Assembly: GCA_903813345.2 (NCBI GenBank)
Contig: CAIIXF020000006.1
Span: 250,001-314,000 of the forward strand
Length of the DNA stretch: 64,000 nt
Source: Owenia fusiformis
Lineage: Eukaryota > Annelida > Polychaeta > Sabellida > Oweniidae
Direction: 5' to 3'
The first letter of the stretch is position 1; each line of letters opens with the position of its first letter. The notes below the pieces were generated by a model. That model had not been told where the DNA came from. It worked only from the letters and a program-made list of their open reading frames with translations, and ran no database searches. Below, in pieces: positions 23,763 to 33,690 of the stretch. The position numbers were made by a program, and so were the translations under genes.

Positions 23763-25460
23763 ATTGTTAGTACCTCAACTAAAATACTCGATTCTGATTG
23801 GTTGATGAGCAGTCAACAATATGCACTGTTGACCGTTTCTAGATACTGTTGACCGCTACTTTAAAAAAAGGTTTCATGACGTCATAATATTTACAGAGAA
23901 ACATGGAAGACGGACATTTTGTAAACGTTGATGAAAGTGATATTTTGAGCAAGTTTAGCAAAAATGCAAATAGAAACCTAAATCAACATTAATTTACTAA
24001 TGAGTACGCCGTGATGTGCCGAATATAGAGAGTTTAGCAACCTCTGTCTTCAGATTTCCAACAAAAATATTGCTGACGTGGTTCGGAGAAAAGATTATAA
24101 AATGAAGCCATGCCGATTGATGATTGTTCTCTATATATGTATTATTAGTTTCTTCGGACTAACAAAACAATTGTAGACTTCTCCATTCGGTCAACCGTCA
24201 AAATCGTATACCTCGACTGTAAACCTTGAAACTACTGTTGACCTCGACCTTCGGTCTCTGTCAACAGTAGTTTCTCGGTTTACAGTCTGGGTATACAATT
24301 TTGCCGGTTGACCTCTGGAGAGGTCAACAATTGTATATTGTTAGTACCTCAGTGTAAATACTCGCATCTGATTGGTCAATTAGCGGTCAACATTTTTGCC
24401 TGTACCTCACCTGTGCATCATGGGATATCATATTATTGACCGCTTATGTTACTGTACTACACTTGTGAATTATGGGAAATATGACGTCATAATGTTTACA
24501 GAAAAAACATGGTAGACGGACATTTCGTAAACGTTGATGAAAGTGATATTTTGACTTTGCTAGACGACAAGTATAGCAAAAATACAAAAAGAAACGAAAA
24601 ATTAACATTAATTTACAAGTGAGTATGCAGTTATGTGCCAAAAACAAAGAGTTTAGCTACCACTGTCTTAAGATTTTCTTAAAAAATTATTGCTGGCGTG
24701 GTTCCGAGAAAAGATTGTGAAATGAAGGGTAGCAAATGAAGCCATGATTGATGACTGTCGTCTATATGTGTATTATTAGTATCTTCTGACTAACAAAACA
24801 ATTGTAGACCTCTCCATTCGGTCAACCGTCAAAACCATATACCTCGACTGTAAACCTTGAAACTACTGTTGACCTCGACCTTCGGTCTCTGTCAACAGTA
24901 GTTTCTCGGTTTACAGTCTCGGTATACAATTTTGCCGGTTGACCTCTGGCGAGGTCAACAATTGTATATTGTTAGTACCTCAACTGAAATACTCGATTCT
25001 GATTGGTTGATAAGCGGTCAACAATATGTACTGTTGACCGCTTCTAGGTACTGTTGACCGCTAAAAAATAAGTTTCATGACATCATTATGTTTAAAGAAA
25101 AAATATGGTAGACGGACATTTTGTAAATGTTGATGAAAGTGATATTTTGACTTTACTAGACGACAAGAATAGCAAAAATACAAATAGAAACGCAAAATGA
25201 ACATTAATTTACTAATGAGTATGCATTACTGGCGTGGTTCGGAGAAAAGATTGTGAAATGAAGCCATGCCGATTGATGATTGTCGTCTATATGTGTATTA
25301 TTAATTTTTACGGACTAACAAAACAATTGTAGACCTCTCCATTCTGTCAACCGTCAAAATCATAAACCTCGACTGTAAACCTTGAAACTTGGTTTACAGT
25401 CTTGGTATACAATTTTGCTATATACAATTGTATACTATCAACCCAAGTAGGAGTCAACAA
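23763..25460. repeat. Three tandem ~0.6-kb units with large hairpins
   Basis: Units begin ATTGTTAGTACCTCA at 23763, 24337 and 24968 (periods 574 and 631) and share GATTCTGATTGGTTGAT, GTAGACGGACATTT and GTTGATGAAAGTGATATTTT. Units 1 and 2 each end in a near-symmetric hairpin of about 168 bases (24167-24334 and 24798-24965), with ACAATTGT at both tips and ACTACTGTTGAC/GTCAACAGTAGT around the loop. In unit 3 the loop is deleted (about 25373-25401). It resembles tandem, head-to-tail copies of a MITE. Confidence 0.85.
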
Positions 25461-26780
25461 TTTGATATAAGGCCATAGGAAATATGCTCTTTGTTTTGTG
25501 TCCTGCCAAAAATTTATATTCTAATTGTAATAAATTTATTACATTTATAATGGAGATAAACAGTGCAGTATTGGAATGATTATGCAATGTAAAAATGCAT
25601 ATTTTTGCACATATTTTTATTATTGAGCTTTATGGAATAAGGCAGGTACAAGGAATATGTGAAATCTATATGTGTGTATGGTATTATTTTTGTAAGATTG
25701 ATTTGTAATGACGAGAAATATTGCCAATTTTGCAATGTAAAACATGCTTTATCTAATAAATATTTTTTATGTAAATGATTAATTGTAAGCTTTCTAGTGT
25801 TTTATATATGTAAAATGTATGTCAGAATCACTATGGTGGTTTTTGCACTGTGTTCATGTACATGATGTTTCATGACCATCACCCATCATCAGCCAATCCT
25901 AGTTAGTGTACTACCATATGCTATAAGTATCATCTGAAAGCATGTTCCCTATTCTTCCCTCTGGTCCACATTCTGTCTCCCCCTGACCCCTATTCTTCCC
26001 CCTGGTCCCCTATTCCCCCTCCCCTTTGTTGCTATTCTCCCTCCCCTGGCCCCTAATCTCCCTCCCCCTGGCCCCTATTCTCAGATTGAGAATGTTGAAG
26101 GTTGTATGGGTTTGATGCAAGATTGATTGAGTAAAACAAAACAAAAATTGGCTTCATGTGAACTTTTGAATGGAAATTCTATGATGATTCTTACTGATTT
26201 GTATCATTAAACCAGAATTAGATATTTAGATTAAAGAGTGGAATATTGCAAGTAACATCATAATGTGTCATTTTACTATTCTAAATATAATATCCGAAGA
26301 TCTTTGATATCTTATGAGAGAGACCAACGCTATATCTTGCCATTGTTAGAACAAATGATATAAGGACTTTATATGTAAAGTCTCCCTTTTCTTCATTGAA
26401 GTAAAAATGTGCGGATTTTAGAATAGGCGATGCTTTCTCATCTTCGAATTCCAAGGGGGTTATAATACCAGTGAAATAACATGATGTTTTCTTGCTATGC
26501 TTTAAAATAATCCTTGAGGATAGTGTAAATATTGCCCCAAATGTTGGAAATACAAAATTATATATTGAATGGACCACACCTAATACATTTCATTGATGTA
26601 AAAAATGTCAAGTATTGACATCTCAAGGAAATATCTATTAAGATCTCTCTCAAATAATGTCTGAGGACCTCTTTCCCACAAATTCTGAAATTCCCAGACA
26701 ACTAACCATGTCAATCCTGTTCAACTGAAGTACACATGTACAGTATACCATGCAACCCATGTAAAACAATTCATGAACCT
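25461..26780. other. Intergenic DNA with a CT-rich low-complexity tract
   Basis: About 25974-26083 is a CCCCTATTCT/CCCTCCCCTGGCC-rich tract. No gene was recognised in the remainder. Confidence 0.6.
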
Positions 26781-26784
26781 AATG

Positions 26785-26792
26785 CTCTTTTG
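26785..26792 (-). promoter_or_regulatory. Histone downstream element, H1 copy A
   Basis: The minus strand reads CAAAAGAG about a dozen bases past the stem-loop. This is the position and composition expected of the purine-rich element that pairs with U7 snRNA. The same octamer occurs at copy B. Confidence 0.8.
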
Positions 26793-26804
26793 TAAGTAAT
26801 GGGT

Positions 26805-26820
26805 GGCCCTGAAAAGGGCC
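26805..26820 (-). terminator. Histone mRNA 3' stem-loop, H1 copy A
   Basis: The minus strand reads GGCCCTTTTCAGGGCC, a 6-bp stem with a 4-base loop matching the metazoan replication-dependent histone consensus. It lies 27 bases after the H1 stop codon. It directs non-polyadenylated 3' end formation through SLBP. Confidence 0.95.
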
Positions 26821-26847
26821 TTTGGGTTTGGTGTGGAAAGATTTTGT

Positions 26848-27417
26848 TTATTTCTTTGCTGGTTTCTTAGCTGCTGCTTTCTTCTTGGGAGACTTCTTGG
26901 CTGCTGCCTTCTTGGGCTTGGCAGCTTTTTTGGCTGGAGTCTTCTTGACAGCTTTCTTAGCTGCTGGTTTCTTGGCTGCTTTCTTTGGAGTGGACTTCTT
27001 TGCTGCCTTCTTGGGTGATTTGGGTTTCTTTGCAGCCTTCTTGGGTGTCTTCACTTTCTTTTCCTTCTTGGCCTTTGGTTTCTTAGCAGCTGGCTTCTTT
27101 GCTACTTTGACCTTCTTTGGTTTCTCAACTTTGCCAATCTTGAAGGAGCCAGATGCACCAGTTCCTTTGGTTTGCTTAAGAGCGCCATTCTTTACCCCAG
27201 CACGGAGAGCCATCTTGAGGTGAGAGTTGGCAGATGCATCACCGCCAAGGTCCTTGAAGTTGGCCTGGATGTACTTCATGATAGCAACACGGCTGGATCC
27301 TGAGCGTTCCTTCAGAGCCGAGATAGCTTGTGTGATCATCTCAATGTATTTTGGATGATTTGCTGGCTTCTTTGGCTTGGCTGCCTTCTTTACTACCTTT
27401 GCTGCTGCGTCTGCCAT
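26848..27417 (-). CDS. H1: Linker histone H1, copy A
   Basis: A 189-residue intronless frame. Residues 1-19 form a short basic tail ([11 protein letters not shown]...). Residues 20-96 form the winged-helix globular domain ([44 protein letters not shown]). From 97 on there is a Lys/Ala/Pro-rich tail with repeated AAKK and TPKKA/SPKKA sites for cyclin-dependent kinases. It binds linker DNA at the nucleosome dyad in the nucleus. The start at 27417 is preferred over an in-frame ATG 36 bases upstream because copy B begins with the same MADAAA. A histone 3' stem-loop follows 27 bases after the stop. Gene and flanks are duplicated in copy B. Confidence 0.95.
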   Translation of the reverse strand: MADAAAKVVKKAAKPKKPANHPKYIEMITQAISALKERSGSSRVAIMKYIQANFKDLGGDASANSHLKMALRAGVKNGALKQTKGTGASGSFKIGKVEKPKKVKVAKKPAAKKPKAKKEKKVKTPKKAAKKPKSPKKAAKKSTPKKAAKKPAAKKAVKKTPAKKAAKPKKAAAKKSPKKKAAAKKPAKK

Positions 27418-27474
27418 TGTTGTTTGTTGCTTGAAGGTGTTGTAGAACTTCACGAATTATTTCTAATCAGTGAA

Positions 27475-27600
27475 AACTGAGTGTATGATCGTTTGAAAAA
27501 GTTTGGGTTATTTATACATTTCGCGCGGACGTTAGAGAACGTACTTCCGGTTTTGGTGCACTCCAAATTAAAGATGTCTGATAAATCTTTGGGTGTGTTT
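27475..27600 (-). promoter_or_regulatory. H1 copy A promoter: H1 box, ETS-like, E2F-like, TATA, initiator
   Basis: On the minus strand, in order: AAACACA (27594-27600), the diagnostic H1 box; CCGGAAGT (27543-27550), ETS-like; an E2F-like palindromic core TTTCGCGC read on the plus strand (27519-27526); TATAAATA (27509-27516); and TCAGTT (27475-27480), a probable initiator about 30 bases past the TATA box. The set implies S-phase-coupled transcription. Confidence 0.85.
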
Positions 27601-29190
27601 GTTACTCTTTTTAGAACATTAATTTCTACAGTTTCTTTTGTATTATTTCGCCATTTCTTTTTCGTAAGCATGATCTAGTGTATTTAATTTTGATATGAAA
27701 GCGATAGTATTGGTATATTTTCTCTCTGGAACGTCAAATTTACTGTAAAACTAAAAATTGTTCATCAAAATTTATTATAATTTCACAGTCGCAAGCCTTT
27801 ATACACATTGTTCTGATAATATATCGTTACTTCTTATTTTTAACATTAACTTTACTATATACACTAAAGATGGAAAGTTATTTGGTCGTAATTTAACAAC
27901 AAAGACGATAAGAAATTAATTGTCGAAGTGGAGTAACAAACACAGCTTATTTTACTGTCGCCGCCATTTTGGAAACTCGAAGATCGTAATCTGTCATCGT
28001 TCTTTTGCTTCACACGGTAGAATCGGACTAATAGTCACTATCGGAACACAATAGAACTATTATTCTATATATTTTGGTTTCTAAGAATATATAAAATTTG
28101 GAATTATAAGATGTTTCATTGCAAAAATGTCAGTAGAAATATTGCCCATTGAGTTAGCATTGTGGTGAAATTGTGTTCTTCCATACATGTACAGATAATA
28201 CAGTTGAAATTTAAATATTGATGTAAAAACATATTCTCGCTGCTATTTACCATCAAACTCATGAATCTAGTACCGTATCGTATTAAATAAGATTGTCGTT
28301 AAATATATCGCTGTAATGGTATGATTTTGTTATTTCGTTCGTCTGTGTTCTCAATTTATTTGATTGTGCTGTACCTGTAACATATTGTGTCCTCCGATCA
28401 TGTGAATTTATTCCATTATATTTTTCAAAGTGTACCAATCAAGTCCAATATCTTCCTGCTAACGGACGGACAAAAACGTTTAACTTTTGGCATTATTGAA
28501 CGGCCTTTGTTGCAGTTATTATCTCTGAAACACAGAGTTAAAAAGGTTGTGTTGATTGTGTTTTATATCATGATCAATTTATCGATATAGTTTTCCTAGT
28601 TTACACGTTATAAACTCTGTATGGGATCATATCATTCTTCTTCAATCGTTTTATTTAAAGATCTGTGGATTATTGTGTCAGTTCTTTGGTTATTGCCTAA
28701 TAGGATTGTTCTTGATGGTCAATATACAAAACAAATTTCCGGCGATTGCGTTGGTGATTCTCAAATATTGTAGAGATATAAAATTCAATTGTTGCAGCAA
28801 GGGATTTGAGCACTGACTTGTCAAGTGATTGCCAAAGCCGGCTACGTTCCTGACGTATCGACTCAATAAATATGGAACACACACACATACAACGTACAAG
28901 AGGGCTCCCATGCCATGGTCACCGATCTGAAATTGGCAAACATTCAGTGCTCACCAGCCGGGGGTCTCCATAAATACATGAAACCTGGATTTGCTGAAGG
29001 GATCTGTAGTGAGAACTTCCCATGTTAAAAAGAGAATTCTCAATTGACCATACATTAGTTGAGAGTATGGAAAATATACTAAACTTAAGGGATATGTATC
29101 TGAGCACTAGAAAACTGGCTCGTCATTCATATCAACCATTCTGGGAACGGAGACTGTAATCAAATCATCTAACAAGTGATATTCATAAAC
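27601..29190. other. Spacer between the two H1 genes
   Basis: Mostly AT-rich DNA with no core histone gene. It contains GCCGCCATTTTGGA at 27960-27973 (YY1-like when read in reverse), which recurs exactly 2405 bases away upstream of copy B. Confidence 0.6.
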
Positions 29191-29196
29191 CTAAAT

Positions 29197-29204
29197 CTCT
29201 TTTG
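29197..29204 (-). promoter_or_regulatory. Histone downstream element, H1 copy B
   Basis: CAAAAGAG on the minus strand at the same distance from the stem-loop as in copy A. Confidence 0.8.
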
Positions 29205-29216
29205 TAAGTAATGGGT

Positions 29217-29232
29217 GGCCCTGAAAAGGGCC
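29217..29232 (-). terminator. Histone mRNA 3' stem-loop, H1 copy B
   Basis: The minus strand reads GGCCCTTTTCAGGGCC, identical to copy A, 28 bases after the stop codon. Confidence 0.95.
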
Positions 29233-29260
29233 TTTGGGGTTTGGTGAGGAAAGTTTATGT

Positions 29261-29830
29261 TTATTTCTTTGCTGGTTTCTTGGCTGCTGCTTTTTTCTTG
29301 GGAGACTTCTTGGCTGCTGCCTTCTTGGGCTTGGCAGCTTTTTTGGCTGGAGTCTTCTTGACAGCTTTCTTAGCTGCTGGTTTCTTGGCTGCCTTCTTTG
29401 GAGTGGACTTCTTTGCTGCCTTCTTGGGTGATTTGGGTTTCTTTGCAGCCTTCTTGGGTGTCTTCACTTTCTTGGCCACTGGTTTCTTGGCAGCTGGTTT
29501 CTTCTTCACTACCTTGACTTTCTTTGGCTTCTCGACTTTGCCAATCTTGAAGGAGCCAGATGCGCCAGTTCCCTTGGATTGCTTGAGAGCACCATTCTTC
29601 ACACCAGCACGAAGAGCCATCTTTAGGTTGGAGTTGACAGATGCGTCACCACCAAGATCCTTGAAGTTTGCCTGGATGTACTTCAGAATGGCAACACGGC
29701 TGGATCCTTTACGATCTTTAAGTGCTTCGATTGCTTGCTTGACCATCTCGCTGTACTTTGGATGATTTGCTGGTTTCTTAGGCTTGGTTGCCTTCTTTGC
29801 TACCTTAGCGGGTGCTGCTGCGTCTGCCAT
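29261..29830 (-). CDS. H1: Linker histone H1, copy B
   Basis: A 189-residue intronless frame (MADAAAPAKVAKK...). The globular domain spans about residues 22-98 ([49 protein letters not shown]). The last ~65 residues of the Lys/Ala/Pro tail are nearly identical to copy A. Differences cluster in the N-terminal tail, helix 1 and the start of the C-tail. The start at 29830 is chosen by comparison with copy A. An in-frame ATG 66 bases upstream lies in the 5' leader. It has its own stem-loop, downstream element and promoter, so both copies look functional. Confidence 0.95.
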   Translation of the reverse strand: MADAAAPAKVAKKATKPKKPANHPKYSEMVKQAIEALKDRKGSSRVAILKYIQANFKDLGGDASVNSNLKMALRAGVKNGALKQSKGTGASGSFKIGKVEKPKKVKVVKKKPAAKKPVAKKVKTPKKAAKKPKSPKKAAKKSTPKKAAKKPAAKKAVKKTPAKKAAKPKKAAAKKSPKKKAAAKKPAKK

Positions 29831-29879
29831 TGTTGATTTTTCTTTGATATGTAGTTGCGAACTTGTGTGATCAGTGAAA

Positions 29880-30005
29880 ACTGAGTGTATGATCATCTGA
29901 GAGAACTTTAGTTTATTTATACATTTCGCGCGGACGTTAGAGAACGCACTTCCGGTATGAAGTGTTTCAGAATCAAAATGTCTGTTGTGATTTCAAAGTG
30001 TGTTT
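29880..30005 (-). promoter_or_regulatory. H1 copy B promoter: H1 box, ETS-like, E2F-like, TATA, initiator
   Basis: AAACACA (29999-30005), CCGGAAGT (29948-29955), TTTCGCGC on the plus strand (29924-29931), TATAAATA (29914-29921) and TCAGTT (29880-29885). All lie exactly 2405 bases from their copy A counterparts. The stretch from the TATA box to the ETS-like site is almost unchanged. Confidence 0.85.
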
Positions 30006-31100
30006 GTTTACATTTTTCGAAAATTAATTTCTACCATTTATCAACTCTCTATGTGAGGTTTTAAGCGTGTATCACATCAGCATTATATTTTATTTCAATA
30101 TCTAATCAACGAATAAGTATTGAACGAATATTCTATTACAAAATTCTCAACAGAACTGCAGCTTCTTCTCGAAGAAACCGAGTAATTCTACATTACAAAC
30201 TGTTTATCTACATTAATTAATCTTATTTCGACGTAACACATTTTTAACCATGGACTTGAATATATTCTTAACCAATTTAAACAATATCTATGTTGAAGTT
30301 CAGAGACTAACGGATAGAAAATAATTATTACTTTAGAACAACAAACACACTTTGATTCGACAACGCCGCCATTTTGGAATAAAATATCCTTCATAATTCC
30401 ATATTCTATCGCTACGTATACCTAATCTACGACACTGTTACGTTACAAATATAGACTTCAACAATAAAATGGTACACACAACACCCAAATATGAATAAAT
30501 AATGATCGATTCAGTTCACAAGGCATCAGAATGTCTAATCGAATTTTCTCCATTCGATTTCTATTGGGTGGAAAAGTTGAAATAAAAAGTAGGTCAAAAT
30601 ATTTTACTTGCAATCGGGTTGTTCATATCTTTTTCAAAAATATGCAATTACAACACATATATTTTATAGATAACAACTTGATATCATCAATATGATTCAT
30701 CTTCAAATATTTCAAGCCATACTTTTCATTTTATTGACATGGAAATGCTTATTTGAGCATCGGATGTGTTTTGTTATTTGTTTGTGCTCATATGCCTTAG
30801 TATGAAATTCATGGAACATATGTAGGCCAGGTGTATGCCTAACACTATTTCTGTCATTCTTTAGATATATAAAATCTTAGTTAAATCATACGACACCTTT
30901 TCATATTTTTGATGTAGGTGTGTTAAATGCAAACTTGTCATATAATGTGCACCAATGTTCAAACGGTTGTGTCGGATCCTGGGGGCGAATCCGAACTTCT
31001 CATAGGGTTGTCCCCAACTTGGCCATTTTCAAGAAACCACACATCCCCAGGATTACGTGCTTAACGACGAATCGCAAAACAATCGATTGTGATATGTCCG
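30006..31100. other. H1 upstream flank and intergenic DNA
   Basis: Contains the second GCCGCCATTTTGGA at 30365-30378. The rest is AT-rich with no gene recognised; the last ~150 bases grade into degenerate copies of the minisatellite. Confidence 0.5.
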
Positions 31101-31714
31101 CTTATTGCACTTGTATTAAATACAACGGTTGTGCTAGCTTATTGTGGTAATACCAGCACATGTAGTATTTGATTGTGCCATATGATTGTGTCCACTCATG
31201 CACTTGTATTAAATACAACGGATGTGCTAGCTTATTGTGGTTATACCAGCACACGTAGTATTTGATTGTGCCATATGATTGTGTCCGCTTATTGCACTTG
31301 TATTAAATACAACGGATGGGCTAGCTTATTGTGGTTATACCAGCACACGTAGTATTTGATTGTGCCATTTGATTGTGTCCACTCATGCACTTGTATTAAA
31401 TACAACGGATGTGCTAGCTTATTGTGGTTATACCAGCACACAAGTAGTATTTGATTGTGCCATATGATTGTGTCCGCTTATTGCACTTGTATTAAATACA
31501 ACAGATGTGCTAGCTTATTGTGGTTATACCAGCACACGTAGTATTTGATTGTGCCATTTGATTGTGTCCACTCATGCACTTGTATTAAATACAACGGATG
31601 TGCTAGCTTATTGTGGTTATACCAGCACACGTAGTATTTGATTGTGCCATATGATTGTGTCCACTCATGCACTTGTATTAAATACAACGGATGTGCTAGC
31701 TTATTGTGGTTATA
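31101..31714. repeat. 93-bp minisatellite, left block (7 copies)
   Basis: CACTTGTATTAAATACAACG recurs at 31108, 31201, 31295, 31388, 31484, 31577 and 31670, a period of 93-96. Units alternate CCACTCATG with CCGCTTATTG before this motif and CCATATG with CCATTTG after it, suggesting a two-unit higher-order repeat. Every unit contains GGTTATACCAGCACACGTAG. The units are too long and have no distinct spacers, so this is not CRISPR. Confidence 0.9.
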
Positions 31715-32588
31715 CACTCCCCTCCATAAGTTTGGCAACCTTTTTCCCCCATTGAACTACGTGTTAAAGCCTCTTTACCTTTGAATTTTTATCTACTTAA
31801 CCTGCGATGAAAATACTTATACTATTGATGGAAACGTAATTTGACTTTAATTCCAATACCTCCAAATTTTCTCAATTTTTTTCCTCAATTACAATAGGTC
31901 GAAAATTGATGCTAAATTTGATGATTTTTTGAAAATCGACATTCCCATGTTAAGCAATGGGAAATGGTAGGTTTGCCGCAAGTCATATGACAGAATATCC
32001 ATCCATCAGAGTCCTTGCAAAAAATACGAGTTAGGCAGGCAATTGAATTTGCTAACTTTATTTAACAAAAAATTGGTATGTTTCTTCAGGTTCAACAAAG
32101 TTATAGGGCTTTAAAGTCAATTTTTTTTTCAAAAAACCTCTCCCATTGAAATAACACAGGAGGCGAACAATTATTTTCAAAAATGACTTTGAAGCGCTGT
32201 AACTTTAATATTCATCAAATAAACTAAACACTTAGTGTTCAAAAAAGTTAGACAATTCAATTTTCTATATAAAAATATTTTTTTCTGAATCTTTTACTGA
32301 AAAGATATCCTGATTTCTGATTTGCCCCGAACCCTCCATTTTCCATTGGATTACATGGGAATGACGATTTTCAAAAATTCATCAAATTTATCATCAATTT
32401 TCGACCTATTGTAATTGAGGAAAAAAATTGAGAAAATTTGGAGGTATTGGAAATAAAGTCAAGTTACGTTTCCATCAATATTATACGTTATTTCATCACC
32501 GGTTAAGTAAATAAAAATTCAAACGGTAAGAGGCTTTAACACATAGTTCAATGGGGAAAAAAAGTTGCCAAACTTATGGAGGGGAGTG
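31715..32588. mobile_element. 874-bp long-TIR element inserted at TA within the minisatellite
   Basis: The ends begin CACTCCCCTCCATAAGTTTG in both orientations, and arm similarity extends about 250 bases. TA at 31713-31714 and 32589-32590 flanks the element. Removing it with one TA rejoins GGTTATA to CCAGCACACG, exactly as in the other array units. TA duplication and this type of end fit Tc1/mariner-related MITEs. There is no ORF. Confidence 0.92.
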
Positions 32589-32980
32589 TACCAGCACACG
32601 TAGTATTTGATTGTGCCATATGATTGTGTCCACTTATTGCACTTGTATTAAATACAACGGTTGTGCTAGCCATTGTGGTTATACCAGCACACGTAGTATT
32701 TGACTGTGCCATTTGATTGTGTCCACTCATGCACTTGTATTAAATACAACGGATGTGCCAGCTTATTGTGGTTATACCAGCACACGTAGTATTTGATTGT
32801 GCCATATGATTGTGTCCGCTTGTATTAAATACAACGAATGTGCTAGCTTATTGTGGTTATACCAGCACACGTAGTATTTGATTGTGCCATTTGATTGTGT
32901 CCGCTTATTGCACTTCTAATATTGTGGTTGTGTCAGCTATGGTTGTTCCATATGAATGTGCCAGCTTATTGCACTTATGT
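32589..32980. repeat. 93-bp minisatellite, right block (about 4 copies)
   Basis: Continuation of the same array after the insertion; one unit is shortened (CCGCTTGTATTAAATACAACG near 32816). Beyond 32930 units become degenerate (GGTTGTGCCAGCT phrases continue to about 33260). Confidence 0.85.
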
Positions 32981-33385
32981 TAATAATACAACAAAGGTGC
33001 TCGTTTTTTGTTCTCATGTCATCTATAGAAGCATGATTTTATCGTGCCGTATACGTATGGTTGTGCCAGCTAATTGTAGCGTCGGTTACATCGGTTGTGC
33101 CAAATCATTGTGTTCAGGACGCTTTTGCTATTGTGTCTATTGAACCAATAGAGCCAGTTGCACCTTTGTTAGTCAGCTACAACGAAAACTAGGTTGTTCT
33201 GGTAATGTCAGCTACAAGTGGATTGTGCCAGCTTTAGTTACTGTCAGCTGGCACAACGATTGTGCCAGGATAATTTCAGATAATGTTATTAATTATATAA
33301 TTAAATAAACGAAACAACTGTTAGTACTAGCCAGTCATGACAGTTCCCTCCAGGGCAACGAAGTAGGCATGTAGCCCGACATGTA

Positions 33386-33690
33386 GGTGGATCGGTCCTC
33401 AGGGGCGGATCTGGGAACCAACAAGGGGGGGGGCCCAAATTTCAGGTCATAGAAAAAAACTTCCGCGCTTGCGCGAAAAAAAGATTTTGGGCCCCTGAAA
33501 CCCAAAAGTGGGCCCAAATTTTGAAATTTTTGAGGGCCATTTTCTTCGAAATTTGGCCTGAAATTAAAAAATAAGGCCTTAAAAGGCCCAGTAATGACCA
33601 AAAAGGCCCACTTTTTGGGGGCCTCAAGGCCTCTTTTGGCCCAAAATTTTTAGGCCCAATTTTTTTTCTGGGCCCACCCAAGGGGTTCGT
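33386..33690. repeat. hAT-like end and G/C-run dispersed repeat fragment
   Basis: CAGGGGCGGATCTGG at the left resembles hAT MITE ends. It is followed by a G-run and GGGCCCAAATTT/GGGCCCACC phrases. No matching right end was identified, so it may be truncated. Open frames on the minus strand here just read these phrases. Confidence 0.4.

Noticed and set aside
26803-27223. Plus-strand open frames across H1 copy A (Phe/Ala/Leu-rich)
   Set aside because: They are the reverse complement of the Lys/Ala-rich H1 tail; the real gene is on the minus strand with a stem-loop and promoter.
29211-29765. Plus-strand 184-codon frame across H1 copy B
   Set aside because: Same antisense artefact of the repetitive H1 tail.
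31478-31738. Minus-strand frame with YNHNKLAHPLYLIQVHEWTQS repeats as a repeat protein
   Set aside because: The repeating peptide simply reads the 93-bp minisatellite (93 is divisible by three); the frame breaks in units of other length.
31101-32980. CRISPR array
   Set aside because: The units are 93 bases of contiguous similarity with no unique spacers, no cas genes, and a eukaryotic context.
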